From contig OU452202.1 in assembly GCA_911728435.2 (NCBI GenBank), forward strand, positions 16,781,135 through 16,845,134: 64,000 bases of DNA, written 5' to 3'. The translations under genes and the position numbers were made by a program. Position 1 is the first letter of the stretch, and the number at the start of each line of letters is the position of its first letter. Under the pieces are notes generated by a model. The model ran no database searches. It worked only from the letters and a program-made list of their open reading frames with translations, and had not been told where the DNA came from. This document shows, in pieces, positions 1-10,812 of this stretch. The DNA is from Apoderus coryli (lineage: Eukaryota; Arthropoda; Insecta; Coleoptera; Attelabidae).

Positions 1-1324
1 TAATATACTTAATTTTTTTTATTAATATTCAATTAACTAATTAATCATTTATTTTCTGCTTTGTTCCTTAATGCAATTACATTTAAGAATAAAATTAAAT
101 TTAGTCTCCACTTATCAACTAATCCTAAATTTGAAAAGTCTCTTTTTAACAAATACCGTTCTATTTCAAATAATAAATTTAATTTACCTCCAAATCAGTA
201 CAGTTCTCGAAAAACATAGAAGAGACCAAAAAGGTTCTAAATTATAGAAACAAATTATTATTTATAAGAAAAAAGAGGCGGCGCACAAAAAAGTTCCAGA
301 GGCTCAAATTCCGTACGAATCCAAAAATGTACCACCCTTTACATTTTGAAAAATTCTCAATAACCCCGAATCTTGAGTTTTTGACATGTAACAAGTCCAC
401 TAAATTGTCATACATTGTTCATAAAACTGTTGGAGAAAAGTTACAAAAACCGAAAAATCCTAAAACTTTGACACCTTGTATCTCAGAAACAAATGTTCCA
501 CGGATATATGTTTGTATAAGATTTGTATCTGAAAAAATTATATTCTATAAGTTTTTAAAGTTCTGCTCCAAAAATCTGACTCACCCTGTATAATATCATC
601 TTCAGATCATCCGAAATCTGATGGAGGGGCCTGTCTGCAGCGATGTTATCAATTCTGCCAGTGTCCGCAGCCCTCCGAGATGGTTTATTGCCCCTAAGAG
701 ATGGTTTATTGTCTTTTGCCTACAACGTCTTATTTTTGAAGAAAAATGTTTTTGGAACTAAATAAACAACCTCTGTGAGCCCAAATAATCTTGAAAATTC
801 GAATGAAGAAGTGAATGGCGAGTCCAGATCGTCACAAAATAGGCACAGCTTAAGCCTACTTTAACCAATGTCTGTACTTTATTCATACGTTCTAGACGAA
901 AAAAATGACCTTGTATATTTGCCTATCCTCGTCAAAGACATAGAGACAATAAAACTAGCTCCAGCTTACGGTACTCTATTCTCCAATATTGTCCCAATTT
1001 CGAATATATCGATATCTTTCGATTAAATAAATTAATAATTTAAGGTTAACTGTATATCGTCTATCAAATCAAGTAAAGTTGCATTCAATGCAATTTTTCC
1101 GACCAGAATCGCCACCATATATTTGTAATTAAACTGTTCATCTAAGCCTTTAAAGTACGCTCTATACTCTCGATGAAAGGAGGTAATAATATACTTATTG
1201 GATAGAGTTCTTTATAATTAACACTAAAAGCTGATTTAATTGTTGATTGTAATAGAAAGTTCTAATTGTTAAAAAAAGCAGCAAGTAACTTAAATCTAAT
1301 TTTGAATAGTGTTTTCTGTTTTAG
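1..1324 (+). other. Intron (or upstream) sequence of the RUNX gene
   Basis: AT-rich sequence before the first visible RUNX exon. I see no exon here. A transposon-like terminus, CACCCTG followed by TA, lies at 582-590, and the short reading frame leading up to it (327-593) looks like repeat rather than a protein. Confidence 0.5.
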
Positions 1325-1429
1325 GACAACAACAGCAGTTCCATTTTGCGTTTGGACAAAGACCGTTTCCATTTGCAACGTCAGATCCATTGTCAGGATT
1401 TCGAATGCCACCTATAGCAAATTGTAACA
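1325..1429 (+). CDS. lz: RUNX transcription factor (probably lozenge), internal exon
   Basis: A 105-bp internal exon, bounded by an acceptor (TTTTAG, ending 1324) and a GTAAGT donor at 1430. It begins with the last two bases of a split codon and reads QQQQFHFAFGQRPFPF, then DPLSGFRMPPI; it leaves one base (a) for the next exon. That phase fits exon 8519-8728 exactly. The stretch is proline- and phenylalanine-rich and has no fold I recognise; in RUNX proteins such sequence lies C-terminal to the Runt DNA-binding domain. Identification rests on the VWRPY end two exons later. The Runt domain itself is not in the window, so the gene begins upstream. Lozenge is favoured over runt, RunxA or RunxB only on general resemblance of this C-terminal region. 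Confidence 0.8.
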
Positions 1430-2329
1430 GTAAGTCTCTTTCTGCTATATAATTAATCTAAATTAATTTAAATTTTATAATTAACTCTAATTACAGTAGA
1501 ATTGTACAGACTAGTTATTAAACGTTTGCGCATAAATTATTTTTCTACTTCACTTATCTGTGGATTTAGATATTTTAACAAAAAATACAAACGATAAAAA
1601 AAAGGTTTTTTCTGAAATAATTACAAAATAACAGTACGGAAAACACTTAGGGCTTAGGGATTTGGTGGATTCCCGCTGGCTTCCAAATAGGTCCTGACGC
1701 AAAGGTTGTGATATTTAAAAAATAAAACCCAAAACATTATACATATGTAATACATTGTAAATTTTAAATCACGTTGGAGACATAATATGTGTCGCTAGGT
1801 TAATTGTTTAGACATATTAACCACTACCATCCAACAACTTTTTAAAGAATTACTCAAATGGGTGCAATTGAATTGAACATTTTCAGTGTTCCAATTAAAT
1901 ACAGTAAGTAAAATGCATAAAATTAAAATAAATTTTAAACACCAAATAGCTGTGTATAATTAAGATTCAAATCAGTGAAATATATCTACACTCTGTGCAT
2001 TAAATTAATACAAACATTTGAAAGGCAAAACAAAACCTGAATAGATTAATGACTTGTGCGTTTTATTCATCTTCAGCACTTAGTTTTTGGTATCTCGTGG
2101 GACTGATAAAAACGGTGTTCCTTAATTACTTATTTCAATTTATTCCCTAAGTTTAAAGCGTTTGTATATGGGTAATCATTCATTAAGAATAGCAACTGGA
2201 GATATTATACGCCAATATATTATGATGATCCACACTAATTATATTGTCGATGCTAATATGTGCTAACAGTATTATACACTGGGATAGCATTGGAATCTTG
2301 GAAACAGTGGGTCTTACAATGTCGGTTAA

Positions 2330-2705
2330 ATTACAGAAAAGTTGTACAACTTAAACACCTTTGAAATGGTGTTTTCAAAGTAAACTAACTTTAGCAGTTT
2401 TCGCGATTTTTGAATTTTTTATTTATTTTTGACAATATTTTTTTACAGATATTATAAAAAAATGAAAAGCACTTTCTTATTTTTACTTTTTGATGGGAAT
2501 AAGATAGCCTTTTGTTTTTGAAAAAACATCAACTTTTTTAAATGCGACCCTGGATTTTTTATTTTTAAATTTAAAGCTATTTTCAATTCAAAAATAGGTG
2601 GTATATCACATGTAATGGTTTAAACAAGTTTTCAGTGTTTTTAACAGTTATTTAAAATTATTCAATATAAATCGCCATATACAGGGTTATTCACGCCATA
2701 CGACA
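2330..2705 (-). repeat. Dispersed repeat, inverted relative to 28070-28400
   Basis: On the minus strand this stretch matches 28070-28404: both hold a run like AAGAAAGTGCTTTT, then ATCTGTAAAAAATA, then a segment ending GCTAAAGTTAG. The plus-strand right edge carries ATACAGGGTT at about 2681, a degenerate transposon terminus. No coding capacity is seen. Probably a non-autonomous DNA element of unknown class. Confidence 0.5.
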
Positions 2706-3477
2706 CAGAATAGTGTGGCTAAACAATTTGAATTCCTAAAAGTTATATTCATGGGTTCGATAAAAATGATTTATAGCTACATTTTAAAAATATTGTGAAT
2801 CTATACAGGGTGTCCCAAATATGAGAAATGAACCATTGTTGTGTTTTTGAATGAAATGCGCTGTATATGAATATATTTTTAGATTCCCTGTTCAAAATAA
2901 ATCTAACTTTTACTAAAGTACATCTCGCCCAAACCTGACAGTTTTTTAAATATTTTAATTTTTATAAAAATATAGACAATCAATCATATATCAGTCAATG
3001 AAAAAATCACACCTATTCGTTTGTTCTTTTTAAGCCAGTCTGGGCTGATAAATATACCCACTCATCACTTGTTACACCAAATATAAAAAACCCCCAATAT
3101 AAGTTATATGAGCGTAAAGTTTAATTATAAATAACTTGTTTATTTCAGATAGAACACCCGGTATATGAGGTAAAAATTAGATGCGCAAAGTAATTATCTG
3201 TCAAATACTATAATACTTTCCTGTGGATAACTCTTGACGTTTTCGTGGAAAATGCACATATTCATAATATTAGGCGAATTTTTAATTGAAACTCTTAATT
3301 TCATGTAGACCACCCTGTATTTTATGATGAGGAAATTAATTATCTATTAATCACTATAAGGTTTTGCTATAGATATGTATATTTTTAATTTTCCATGGAA
3401 AAAGCAGATATTGGTAGTAATAGGAAGAATTTTTAAAAATTATATTTGTCAGCCATGAGAATTTGACAATATATATA

Positions 3478-4560
3478 TAATAATAATAATAAATTTTATT
3501 TTCAAAATTTAACAATGTAACATTACAGAGAAAACAATATACAAATATTGAAAATAAATGCGGAAAAACCACTAAAACCAACAATCGGTGGTTTGTGCAT
3601 GGCTGGATCCGAAGGTTTATTTTCAATACCACCAATAGTTAAATAAATAATTCTAGTATCAAAAAAAAAAAAAGTATTCTAAAGATAACACTTCCGGCCA
3701 CTGGCCAACTGAACATGAAAACAGAACATGAATCAAAAAATTATAACAATCCAAAATATTAAAAATAGATTGTATCAACACATCAAAAAACATATATGTA
3801 TACTAAAATTATGTATGCAGGATTTAGGTAGTTCATTAGAGGTTAAAAGTCAATTAAATTATGAATTAATGGCCTAGATGATGATATCCAACTTTTAGTA
3901 ATGAATATGCATAGAACTGTTCATTTTTCTAAGATCGTCCGGCACACAGGAATAAAGACGCGGACCCAGAAACCGAAACGACCGTTGTCCTAGTTTTAGT
4001 CGAGTCTTCATTTGTGAATATACATGAGATTTTTTCTAACGCGTGTTATGAAGATGAGCTGACATTTATTTTTGTGCTGTAATATTATAATTCGATAACC
4101 ATATAACTGCCTAATATCCATCACAAAACTTTCCGAATACAACAGCTCACTAGAATATGTTTTCTTTTTATTATGTATGATTTTTAATATTTGTTTTTGG
4201 ATAGTTTCCAGAGGTTTTAAATGGATTCCATATGCTGCTCCCCAGCCCGTAATTCCATATTGCAGTAGTGATTGCACTAGGGCATGATATATTTTTATTA
4301 GATGGGATTTATATATTAAGCATCTTAATTTCCTTGTCAGCGATGTTTGCCAATTTCGATGCCTAAATATTGCAAACCTTCACCTTCTTTTATTGGTTGG
4401 TGTTTAGAGCCTATTTCAATTTTTAATTCATGAAAGTCTGGTAATTTACTTTTATAGGTTGAAAACCAAATATGTTTGGTTTTTCAAAATTATGGTCAAA
4501 CACATATCGTCAAACCATGATTTTAATTGGGCTAAATCTCTTTCAGCAATAAGTTTTACC
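3478..4560 (-). mobile_element. Non-LTR retrotransposon (CR1/Jockey-like), 3' part
   Basis: On the minus strand, a reading frame at 4008-4277 gives QSLLQYGITGWGAAYG and LETIQKQILKIIHNKKKTYS, the post-RT thumb/C-terminal region typical of CR1/Jockey-group elements. Upstream, at about 4450-4560, in broken frames, a stretch like AQLKSWFDDMCL and KNQTYLVF fits the end of the RT palm. The 3' end is marked by AATAAA followed by (TTA)n and then AT repeats near 3460-3495, the tail style of these elements. It is 5'-truncated and has several stops, so it is dead. Confidence 0.7.
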
Positions 4561-4587
4561 TCATATAAACAATAACATAATCAATAA

Positions 4588-5040
4588 ATAATAATAATAA
4601 TAAATGTCTTTATTAGCAATGTACAACAAAAAACTCGAACATGATTTTAATACATTTTTAACATAAATTAAATAACAAGATATACATAAATAATGATAAA
4701 TTTTATAATAAATGTTCAAAATGATTAGACTCTAGGCACATTTGAATCCTTTTCTTAAATCCTTCAACAACTTTAACCTGTGGTGTATCGCTTCTAAACG
4801 CTTCGTTTATTTGCTCCTTCATCTCCTCTATTAAAAAAGTTTTCATTTTCGATGATTTTGTTCCTGCCCATGTACAAAATTCTACACGATTCAAAATCAA
4901 TATTGAAAAGTTCTTGATGCAGTTGGACTGTGTTTGGCTGGTATCTTTGGTTAAACTGCCTTAACAGTCTCTCGAAAACCGCTTTTTTGGGATGATTGTG
5001 CACCGGGAACCTTTGAGCGTAAACTGGCGATGCCGGAAAA
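4588..5040 (-). mobile_element. Internally deleted DDE transposase remnant ending in a LINE-like ATT tail
   Basis: On the minus strand, about 5035-4940 reads VYAQRFPVHNHPKKAVFERL, like the N-terminal HTH (DUF4817 type) of insect DDE_3 transposases. After a jump and a frameshift, 4703-4850 reads KMKTFLIEEMKEQINEAF and ends KRIQMCLESNHFEHLL, the usual C-terminus of the same family. The catalytic core is missing. Downstream is AATAAAGACATTTATTATTATT (ending near 4588), the same kind of end that LINE copies in this window have at about 24550. It may be a DNA-element remnant next to a LINE tail, or the two may be fused. Confidence 0.5.
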
Positions 5041-5299
5041 ACGTTTTTGGACCATTCTCACCGAAAAATCACGTCAATCCTTTCTCCTTTGGAATAGGTT
5101 CGCAGTTTTGATTAATTGAATTAAATCAAATATCACAGATAAAAAACAGTTTTATGAGAAATTCCCAACTCTTAGGTAAGAATTTTCAACAGACTATTTG
5201 ACAGTAAATATCAAATAAAAAAAAAAGTTTATTCTGTCTTCTCATGGCTGACTTGATAAATATTATAATTTTGAAAATTCTTCCTGTTATTACCAATAT

Positions 5300-5745
5300 G
5301 TGTGCATCTTCCATGCAAAATTAAAGATATACATTTCTATAGGAAAACTTTACTTTAACTTTAATGTTTGCATCATCATGAAACTAAGAGATTCCTTTCG
5401 ATATGGAATATCACCGAATATTGACTCTTACATCACTTCTCATTTTAGAAACTGTATGTCTCATTCATGCAAATGTAAGACATTAACAGCTCAGCTCCAC
5501 CTAATCACCCTGATCCCACGAGACTAGTTCAGCGGGTGCACTTGATGTCTATTCCGAGATCTGCCCTATTAAAAAAGTCACTCCTTTATGACAGTCGTAG
5601 AATGTACGAGTATAATCCTTTACCACCAAACTTAACGGCTGCAGAAAATTCCAAGCAATTTAAAATGCGCGTTCTTTTTGAGAGGGCCTATTACTGGCTG
5701 GAAGACTACTTTGCTGATACATGGCAGCATTTGTTTTGATTTTAT
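5300..5745 (+). pseudogene. Non-LTR retrotransposon C-terminal fragment
   Basis: Two adjoining frames, about 5380-5527 and 5536-5739. The second gives SIPRSALLKKSLLYDSRRMY, then NPLPPNLTAAENSKQFKMRV, which follows the pattern of the extreme C-terminus of CR1/Jockey-type reverse transcriptases (a set of basic residues, then Y/N-x-LP-x-x-L, then F-x-x-R/K). A stop at 5742 follows about 17 codons later. No RT motif is present, so this is a 3' scrap whose ends I cannot set. Confidence 0.45.
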
Positions 5746-6634
5746 TGTGTTGCTCCACATTTTTTGATATTATTTGATCATGATTTTAATGATGTATGAA
5801 TGACTTTGGCTGCAAGAACTTTTGTAATTCTTTTATGACAAGAAAGTTAAAGCTTATCAAATAATATTTTCAATTGCGAGTTCAATGTTAAATTGAATGA
5901 AAACAGTGTGGTGTGCCTTTTGATTTGTTTTGTGTTAACCTATTCCAGGATGCAAAACCTCTAAAGAATTGGCACCAATTGATATTTATAGTTTGAAGCA
6001 TAACGAAAGTTTTTGTTAACCCAATTCAATTCAATTTATTATTTTGGTATTCAAGAAACCATTTATATGATTCCATCACAGATGGTGTGAATTAGATGCA
6101 ATCAAATCACTCAAAAATCTATAAGTATAAAGCATATTATTTTCATAAAAAACAAAACGCATCTGAAAATCTATTAACAGAATAATTGGTTTTTCCAAAC
6201 ATACATATCCAGTTTATTTTCATTCACATTATGTAATGGACCAATTTTTCTATATCTCCCTTTGGTTTTTTAGCTCAATTTAGTTTTTTTTTTTTTTTTC
6301 ATTGAGCATTGAGCTTTTTCACGTTCATTCCACGACAATAATTTGGTGTATTTGAATACCGCTAAAACAATACACAAAACTGAACCCGAAAAGCAAAGTA
6401 AAAAGCAATTAATTCGGCTTTTTGCGGACAGCGAGAATGGATAGGTATTATGTTACCATATATACGTGTGTATGGCATTATATGAGAGTTCAGCTAAAAT
6501 TATTATAAAATTATTTATATATTGAAGCAATGATGCCTTTTTCATTTGGATATTTGAGGGTTAAGAATAAGATTAAAAGTAGAGTTACTTGCACTGGATT
6601 TCAAGTTACAACTCTCCCTCAAGTTCTCGAGCTC

Positions 6635-6999
6635 TTATATGAACTCCAGTAGCTTGGCTGGATTCAGGGAGCACACGTCTGCATCTTGCACGATTTCATG
6701 CTCCAAGTGTTCTTTGCGTTGACTTTTGATAGCGGCGCATTCTGTTACTAGGTGACCTGGAGTTTCTTCCTCCTGCCTACAGAATCTGCATTCGCCGCTC
6801 TCGTCTAGGCCTAACATGCATATAGATCGCATTTCACGTGGACAAGAGCAGAGGTTTATGCTACAATTGGACACTACCAGACATCTGAAAAGTAGTCATG
6901 GACGGAATAATAACTCTTTTCTTTCTTTCTTGAATCAAGCAAACAGTATCCAGAATGAACAACCAGGCAAGTGTTAGTATGCAAATATGCTATTGAACA
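6635..6999 (-). pseudogene. RNase H-bearing LINE, C-terminal zinc-knuckle fragment
   Basis: The minus-strand frame 6874-6635 contains ECRFCRQEEETPGHLVTEC, a C-x2-C-x8-H-x4-C pattern placed after the RNase H domain in insect I/R1/Jockey-group LINEs, and it ends KLLEFI. Its likely N-terminal partner, the start of RNase H, is at 8041-8263; a different LINE (7239-8040) lies between them. Upstream of 6874 the frame is broken. Confidence 0.55.
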
Positions 7000-7238
7000 A
7001 AGTTAGGTTACACGTACCCCAGAAAGCTATGCGATAACCAAAATGTGCTTCTATCAGAGAAAAATACACATTTCTTGCAACCCAAAGCCCACGTTACAAC
7101 CCTCAAAACATAACAGTTGAAACTCTCCTAGTCAGTTGCCCGACATGTTCCCTAAACCTCAGTTTAACATCAATTTGGAGTACCAGAAACTTGACACAAT
7201 TACTATTACTATTTATAGGGCAACTTTTTAAGATCAAG

Positions 7239-8040
7239 TCATCGAAAACAATTGATAATTTGAGTCACACTCACTAAATCGTCTCGGATATAGCCCCTGA
7301 CAAAATTGGGATCTCTGTCATACCACAACATGTGTAAATCTGTTCCGTAAACTAATAAACTAATACTTGGGATGTCGTTAATATATAGAAGAAAAAGAAT
7401 GGGACCGAAAACATACTTTTGAGGCACTCGACAAGAAATACTCAAGCTATCCGACGAAGCTTCGCGCGGTTGGTCAAATATGAGCGAAACCAGCGCAAAG
7501 GCACACCCCTAACACTTAAAATCCAACATCCTGAGTAAAATATTGTGATCAACACAATCAAATGCCTTGTTGTCATTGAGCTTACCATAAACACCCTCAA
7601 GAAAAGCAACTTCTGATGTATTTTTTGAAGCTCTGAAAACAAAACTGTCTAGATGTGATTATATTATTTCTTTGAAGGAAATCAAGAAGTCTTTTTTTGA
7701 CAAGTTTTTCAATTATGTTCGAAAAAGTTAAAAGAAGTGAAATTGGCCTAAAATTGGATAGATCATCAGTATAACCACTCTTATATAAAGGGACGACCAT
7801 TGCAGTTTTTAGGCAACTTAGAAATATCCTTCTAAAAAATCTGAATGCGTACAGTGGCAGATTTTCAATTACGCCACGCGCAATTCCATTAAGTCAACAG
7901 ACATTAAACAAAATGGATCATGAGACGTCCAAGGCTCCAGATAACTTAGGGCAGCGTTCCTTGGTCTAATTGTAGTTGTGAGTTTTTTACCAATAGAACA
8001 GTAAAACTCATTTAGATCGTCAGAATTTACATTTACTTTG
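7239..8040 (-). mobile_element. Non-LTR retrotransposon (CR1/Jockey-like) RT fragment, nested
   Basis: Reading down the minus strand, broken frames give VNSDDLNEFYCSIGKKL (about 8040), LYKSGYTDDLSNFRPISLLL (7800-7740), IIEKLVKKRLLDFLQ, then CRVPQKYVFGPILFLLYIND (7445-7380) and a YGTD variant of the FADD box (near 7345). These are RT blocks in the correct order. Each join needs a frameshift, so the copy is dead. It sits between the two halves of an RNase H-type LINE. Confidence 0.7.
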
Positions 8041-8263
8041 AGTATTTGGTGCCAGACCCGAATACTCCTGCTCCTGTCCCTTTATTGGTTTTGGAGCCGT
8101 CTGTAAACCATTTGATAGTGATTTCTCTAAGGTTGCTCGTGTGTAAGTTCATCGGAAAGTATGATTTTTTCTTAGTTGCGTCACTAGGGAGATTTAGAGA
8201 TGGGATGTGTTTGAGGGTTGCTTCAATCTGTCTATTTGGAGAAATCGCGCTACTCTTATTCAA
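8041..8263 (-). pseudogene. RNase H-bearing LINE, start of RNase H domain
   Basis: The minus-strand frame reads IKWFTDGSKTNKGTGAGVFG and then SGTKYS; FTDGS with the first catalytic Asp and the GAG that follows are the first block of RNase H. The match stops at about 8040, where the sequence changes to a CR1-like RT. The C-terminal remainder of the protein may be the fragment at 6635-6999. Confidence 0.6.
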
Positions 8264-8518
8264 ATTAAGATTCTGAAGCTTGTCAGGAAAGAAATGTACA
8301 TTAATGTCTTGGAATTGATTTGGCGGTGCTAAAAACTAATAAGCACGACAATGAAGGCAAAGTTTCTACTCTAAGATAATGACATTCCGACATTTAACCG
8401 CGAACGAAATTTTTTCAAGTTACATTAATTTCTGTAACAACTTTTACCTCTGTAGACTTTACTTTCGTTCCCTATTGAATAAATCAATTTTTCTTTAATT
8501 GCTTCTTGTTTGTTTCAG

Positions 8519-8728
8519 ATATGACTCAATTTGGACTGACTAGCACAAACTCGCATTGGGGCTACAGTGCAGCAGGAGCGTATTCGCCATATTTCACCCC
8601 AAGTTCGCTAAGTTCTTGTGGGGCTTCGTCAGCTCAATTTAATACACCTGCGTTGGGATTCTCAGGAAGTACGCCGGATCAATCGACTAATCAGGAGAAT
8701 TTCACTGGGAGTTCTACCGTGTCTTCAC
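8519..8728 (+). CDS. lz: RUNX transcription factor (probably lozenge), internal exon
   Basis: A 210-bp exon after a pyrimidine-rich acceptor (TTGTTTGTTTCAG, ending 8518) and before a GTAAGT donor at 8729. Its first two bases complete an Asn codon with the last base of exon 1325-1429, and the frame then runs MTQFGLTSTNSHWGYSAAGA onward to SSTVSS. The segment is rich in Ser, Tyr, Ala and aromatic residues, as expected of the low-complexity transactivation region of a RUNX factor. One base (c) is left over for the last exon. The ATG at 8521 is internal, not a start. The upstream intron is 7.1 kb and full of LINE debris; the downstream one is only 347 bp. Confidence 0.85.
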
Positions 8729-9075
8729 GTAAGTGTAAATGAATTGTTACTTGCCTGGCATTTTTAAGGAGTTTCAACAGACTTGAAATCAGTTTCAAAT
8801 TTCCATTCAATCATAATAAATATTACATGAGAATCAATGTTGTAAGTTAATTGAAGAAATCAAAAAACAGCAACAACGTCACACTTAAAATTAGCCATTT
8901 CTTGGTGATTTAACAGCCAACTAACTTATACCAGGGAGAAGACGTCCACGAGACGGGTGGAGAGGTGGCTCGTCGCCAAAACGACCCGATACCGACATAT
9001 CGGCGAGTGTGAAATCGTTACGAGTCCACCATAGCATCGTCAAGTTACTAAACATTTATATTCTCTTTGTTTCAG
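8729..9075 (+). other. Short intron of the RUNX gene
   Basis: A 347-bp intron, GTAAGT to TTTCAG, phase-compatible with the flanking exons. No repeat is recognised inside it. Confidence 0.8.
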
Positions 9076-9746
9076 CAGTACTTCCCGATACAACAACAAC
9101 AGACTTGGACCAACATCTAGGTCTAGTATCATCGACGCAAAACCATCAGACTCCACCATCAGCTGTATCCTCCTCACTGCTGCTGCCGCGTTATTCGTCC
9201 AGTCATACAGATTTCTCATTATCCGGTCCGAGATCTCTATCAGACAACTCGAGTGCCGCTGAAAGTCCCGTCCAAGATGATTTGCTCACAACAAACAACA
9301 ATCCAAATAATTTCCATCATCAGAATATGACATCACCGCATCCACAGTCAACGTCATCCTCATATTCCTCAAGTAACTGTAATAGTGCTATTTATCCAGT
9401 GCTACCAGGACTACTCTATTCCCAATTATACACGGCAGCAAATCAAGGTCATAATTTCCATCATTCTCTGCATGCGCATGCACCCAGTCAGAATGATCTT
9501 CAAAGCGTTATGGATCATTTCTCCACTGGCAACAATGGACAGCAACGTTTACAGCAAATGTCTTCCGTAGTAGTGCACAATACCACTGTTGGTAACAGTC
9601 CTGATCTGTTGCTTGGCAATAGTACTTCGTGTGCAGCAGCTGCACAGCGACAGGATGACAGTCGAGTGCTGGTTGGGGGTAATGGGGGGCAGCGTGGCGG
9701 GCCGAATCATAGTGGGGGTGACGCGGTGGTGTGGCGGCCATACTAA
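9076..9746 (+). CDS. lz: RUNX transcription factor (probably lozenge), terminal exon with VWRPY end
   Basis: The last coding exon, from acceptor TTTCAG (ending 9075) to TAA at 9744-9746, about 223 residues. It is Ser-, Asn-, His- and Gln-rich, contains GPRSLSDNSSAAESPVQDDL, and ends DAVVWRPY. The C-terminal VWRPY is the known RUNX signature that binds the Groucho/TLE corepressor in the nucleus, so this protein should act as a DNA-binding activator or repressor. Phase agrees with the base left by exon 8519-8728. The acceptor is a CAGCAG tandem (9073-9078), so splicing could also start at 9079 with the frame kept. An upstream in-frame ATG at 9009 lies in the intron and is not a plausible start. 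No AATAAA occurs from 9747 to about 10420, so the 3' UTR end is not located. Confidence 0.9.
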
Positions 9747-9891
9747 AGGAACTTTTACCGGATTTTCTTCACTCTAACTTATTTTGTTCCTATCTATTAT
9801 TTGTTTCTGTGGTTCTATAGTATTTAGTGACTTAGGAGAACAATGAGGGACACTAAACTACGTGTTTGGTTTAGAAGACAATGCGATTTGA

Positions 9892-9961
9892 TACAGGGTA
9901 ATACGAAAAAAAGAAACAATAGCATATCATATTATGTTAATTTGTTATATTGAACCCTGTA
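9892..9961. repeat. 70-bp mini-element with 8-bp inverted ends
   Basis: TACAGGGT at 9892-9899 faces ACCCTGTA at 9954-9961, 146 bp past the RUNX stop codon. The ends match the TA-plus-CAGGGT termini common in this window. It could be a heavily deleted DNA transposon, or chance. Confidence 0.35.
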
Positions 9962-10429
9962 TATATGTTGTGTGTGCGAAATTTTGGTCAATTCGGGAAC
10001 CACGCATACAAGTGAATGAAAACGAAACGGTGGCTTTTTCGAGTATGGAATGTGTTTTCGGAATAACTCTTGGACAAGTGCTGGATTTTGGTTGCCAAAT
10101 TCGATTTTTTGTAGTATCTTCGAAGACCGAGTGCCACCTCTAGTATTTAAATACGGAAATGAGGTTAAGTGATTGCTATTTCATATATTCTCTTTACAAA
10201 TCTTTTGTTTTTCCTTTAATTAGTCGATTTGTCAGAATTAAGATAACACTTTTACTTTTTGAAAACTTTGCACTTTGGGAACCCCCTCGTATCTCGGGTA
10301 TCCGGTAACTTATCAAGAAGTTGTAAATTGGGTTTGTTAGATTGTTTTAAGCAGAATATTTTGAGAGAGGCAGTTCTTTCCTACATTCAACTGTTTTTGT
10401 GTAATAACTCAAACTTACATTTTGTGTAA

Positions 10430-10812
10430 TGGAACACCCTATATATTTTTGGTTATGCGGTCGAAGGCCTTCCGAAAATCGGTGTATACTACGTCCACCT
10501 GGCGCAGGCCATCAGTAGCTGAACAGACGCTCTCAGAGAGAACAGAAAGATTCGTAGTACATGACCCCCATTCAAGAAACCATGCTAACTTTCAGAAAAT
10601 CTACTCTTAATCTGTGAGTACACCTTGGTGAATATGACAATCTCAAGCAACTTGGAGAAATTGCAAAGGAGTGAAATGGGTTTATAATTGCCCAAAATAG
10701 TAGCAGACCCCGACTTCAAGATCGGTATGATCTTTACCGTCCTCCAACGAGCAGGAGCGATGACCCCAAAATAAGACTGAAAATATGTAGCAAAAATATA
10801 GAACCACACCAC
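10430..10812 (-). pseudogene. Non-LTR retrotransposon RT fragment
   Basis: The minus strand gives RWRTVKIIPILKSGSATILG, then NYKPISLLCNFSKLLE, and after a stop and frame changes LRQVDVVYTDFRKAFDRITK (near 10490-10435). N-Y-K/R-P-I-S-L-L and the V-x-x-x-Y-x-D-F-x-K-A-F-D block with the first catalytic Asp are diagnostic of RT. It lies in what may be the RUNX 3' UTR or just beyond, antisense to it. Confidence 0.7.

Larger units (their letters stand above)
1430..8518 (+). other. 7.1-kb intron of the RUNX gene, filled with repeats
   Basis: Bounded by GTAAGT (1430) and TTTCAG (ending 8518), with matching codon phase on both sides. It holds a dispersed repeat (about 2330-2705), several CAGGGTG-type transposon ends (2682, 2806, 3311), four or five retrotransposon fragments and a DDE transposase remnant, nearly all on the minus strand, opposite to the host gene. 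A poly-T run sits at about 6284-6299. Confidence 0.75.

Noticed and set aside
9009..9075. ATG at 9009 as the start of a separate 245-codon gene
   Set aside because: The upstream 67 bases are intronic: a polypyrimidine tract and CAG acceptor precede the conserved text, and the phase matches the previous exon.
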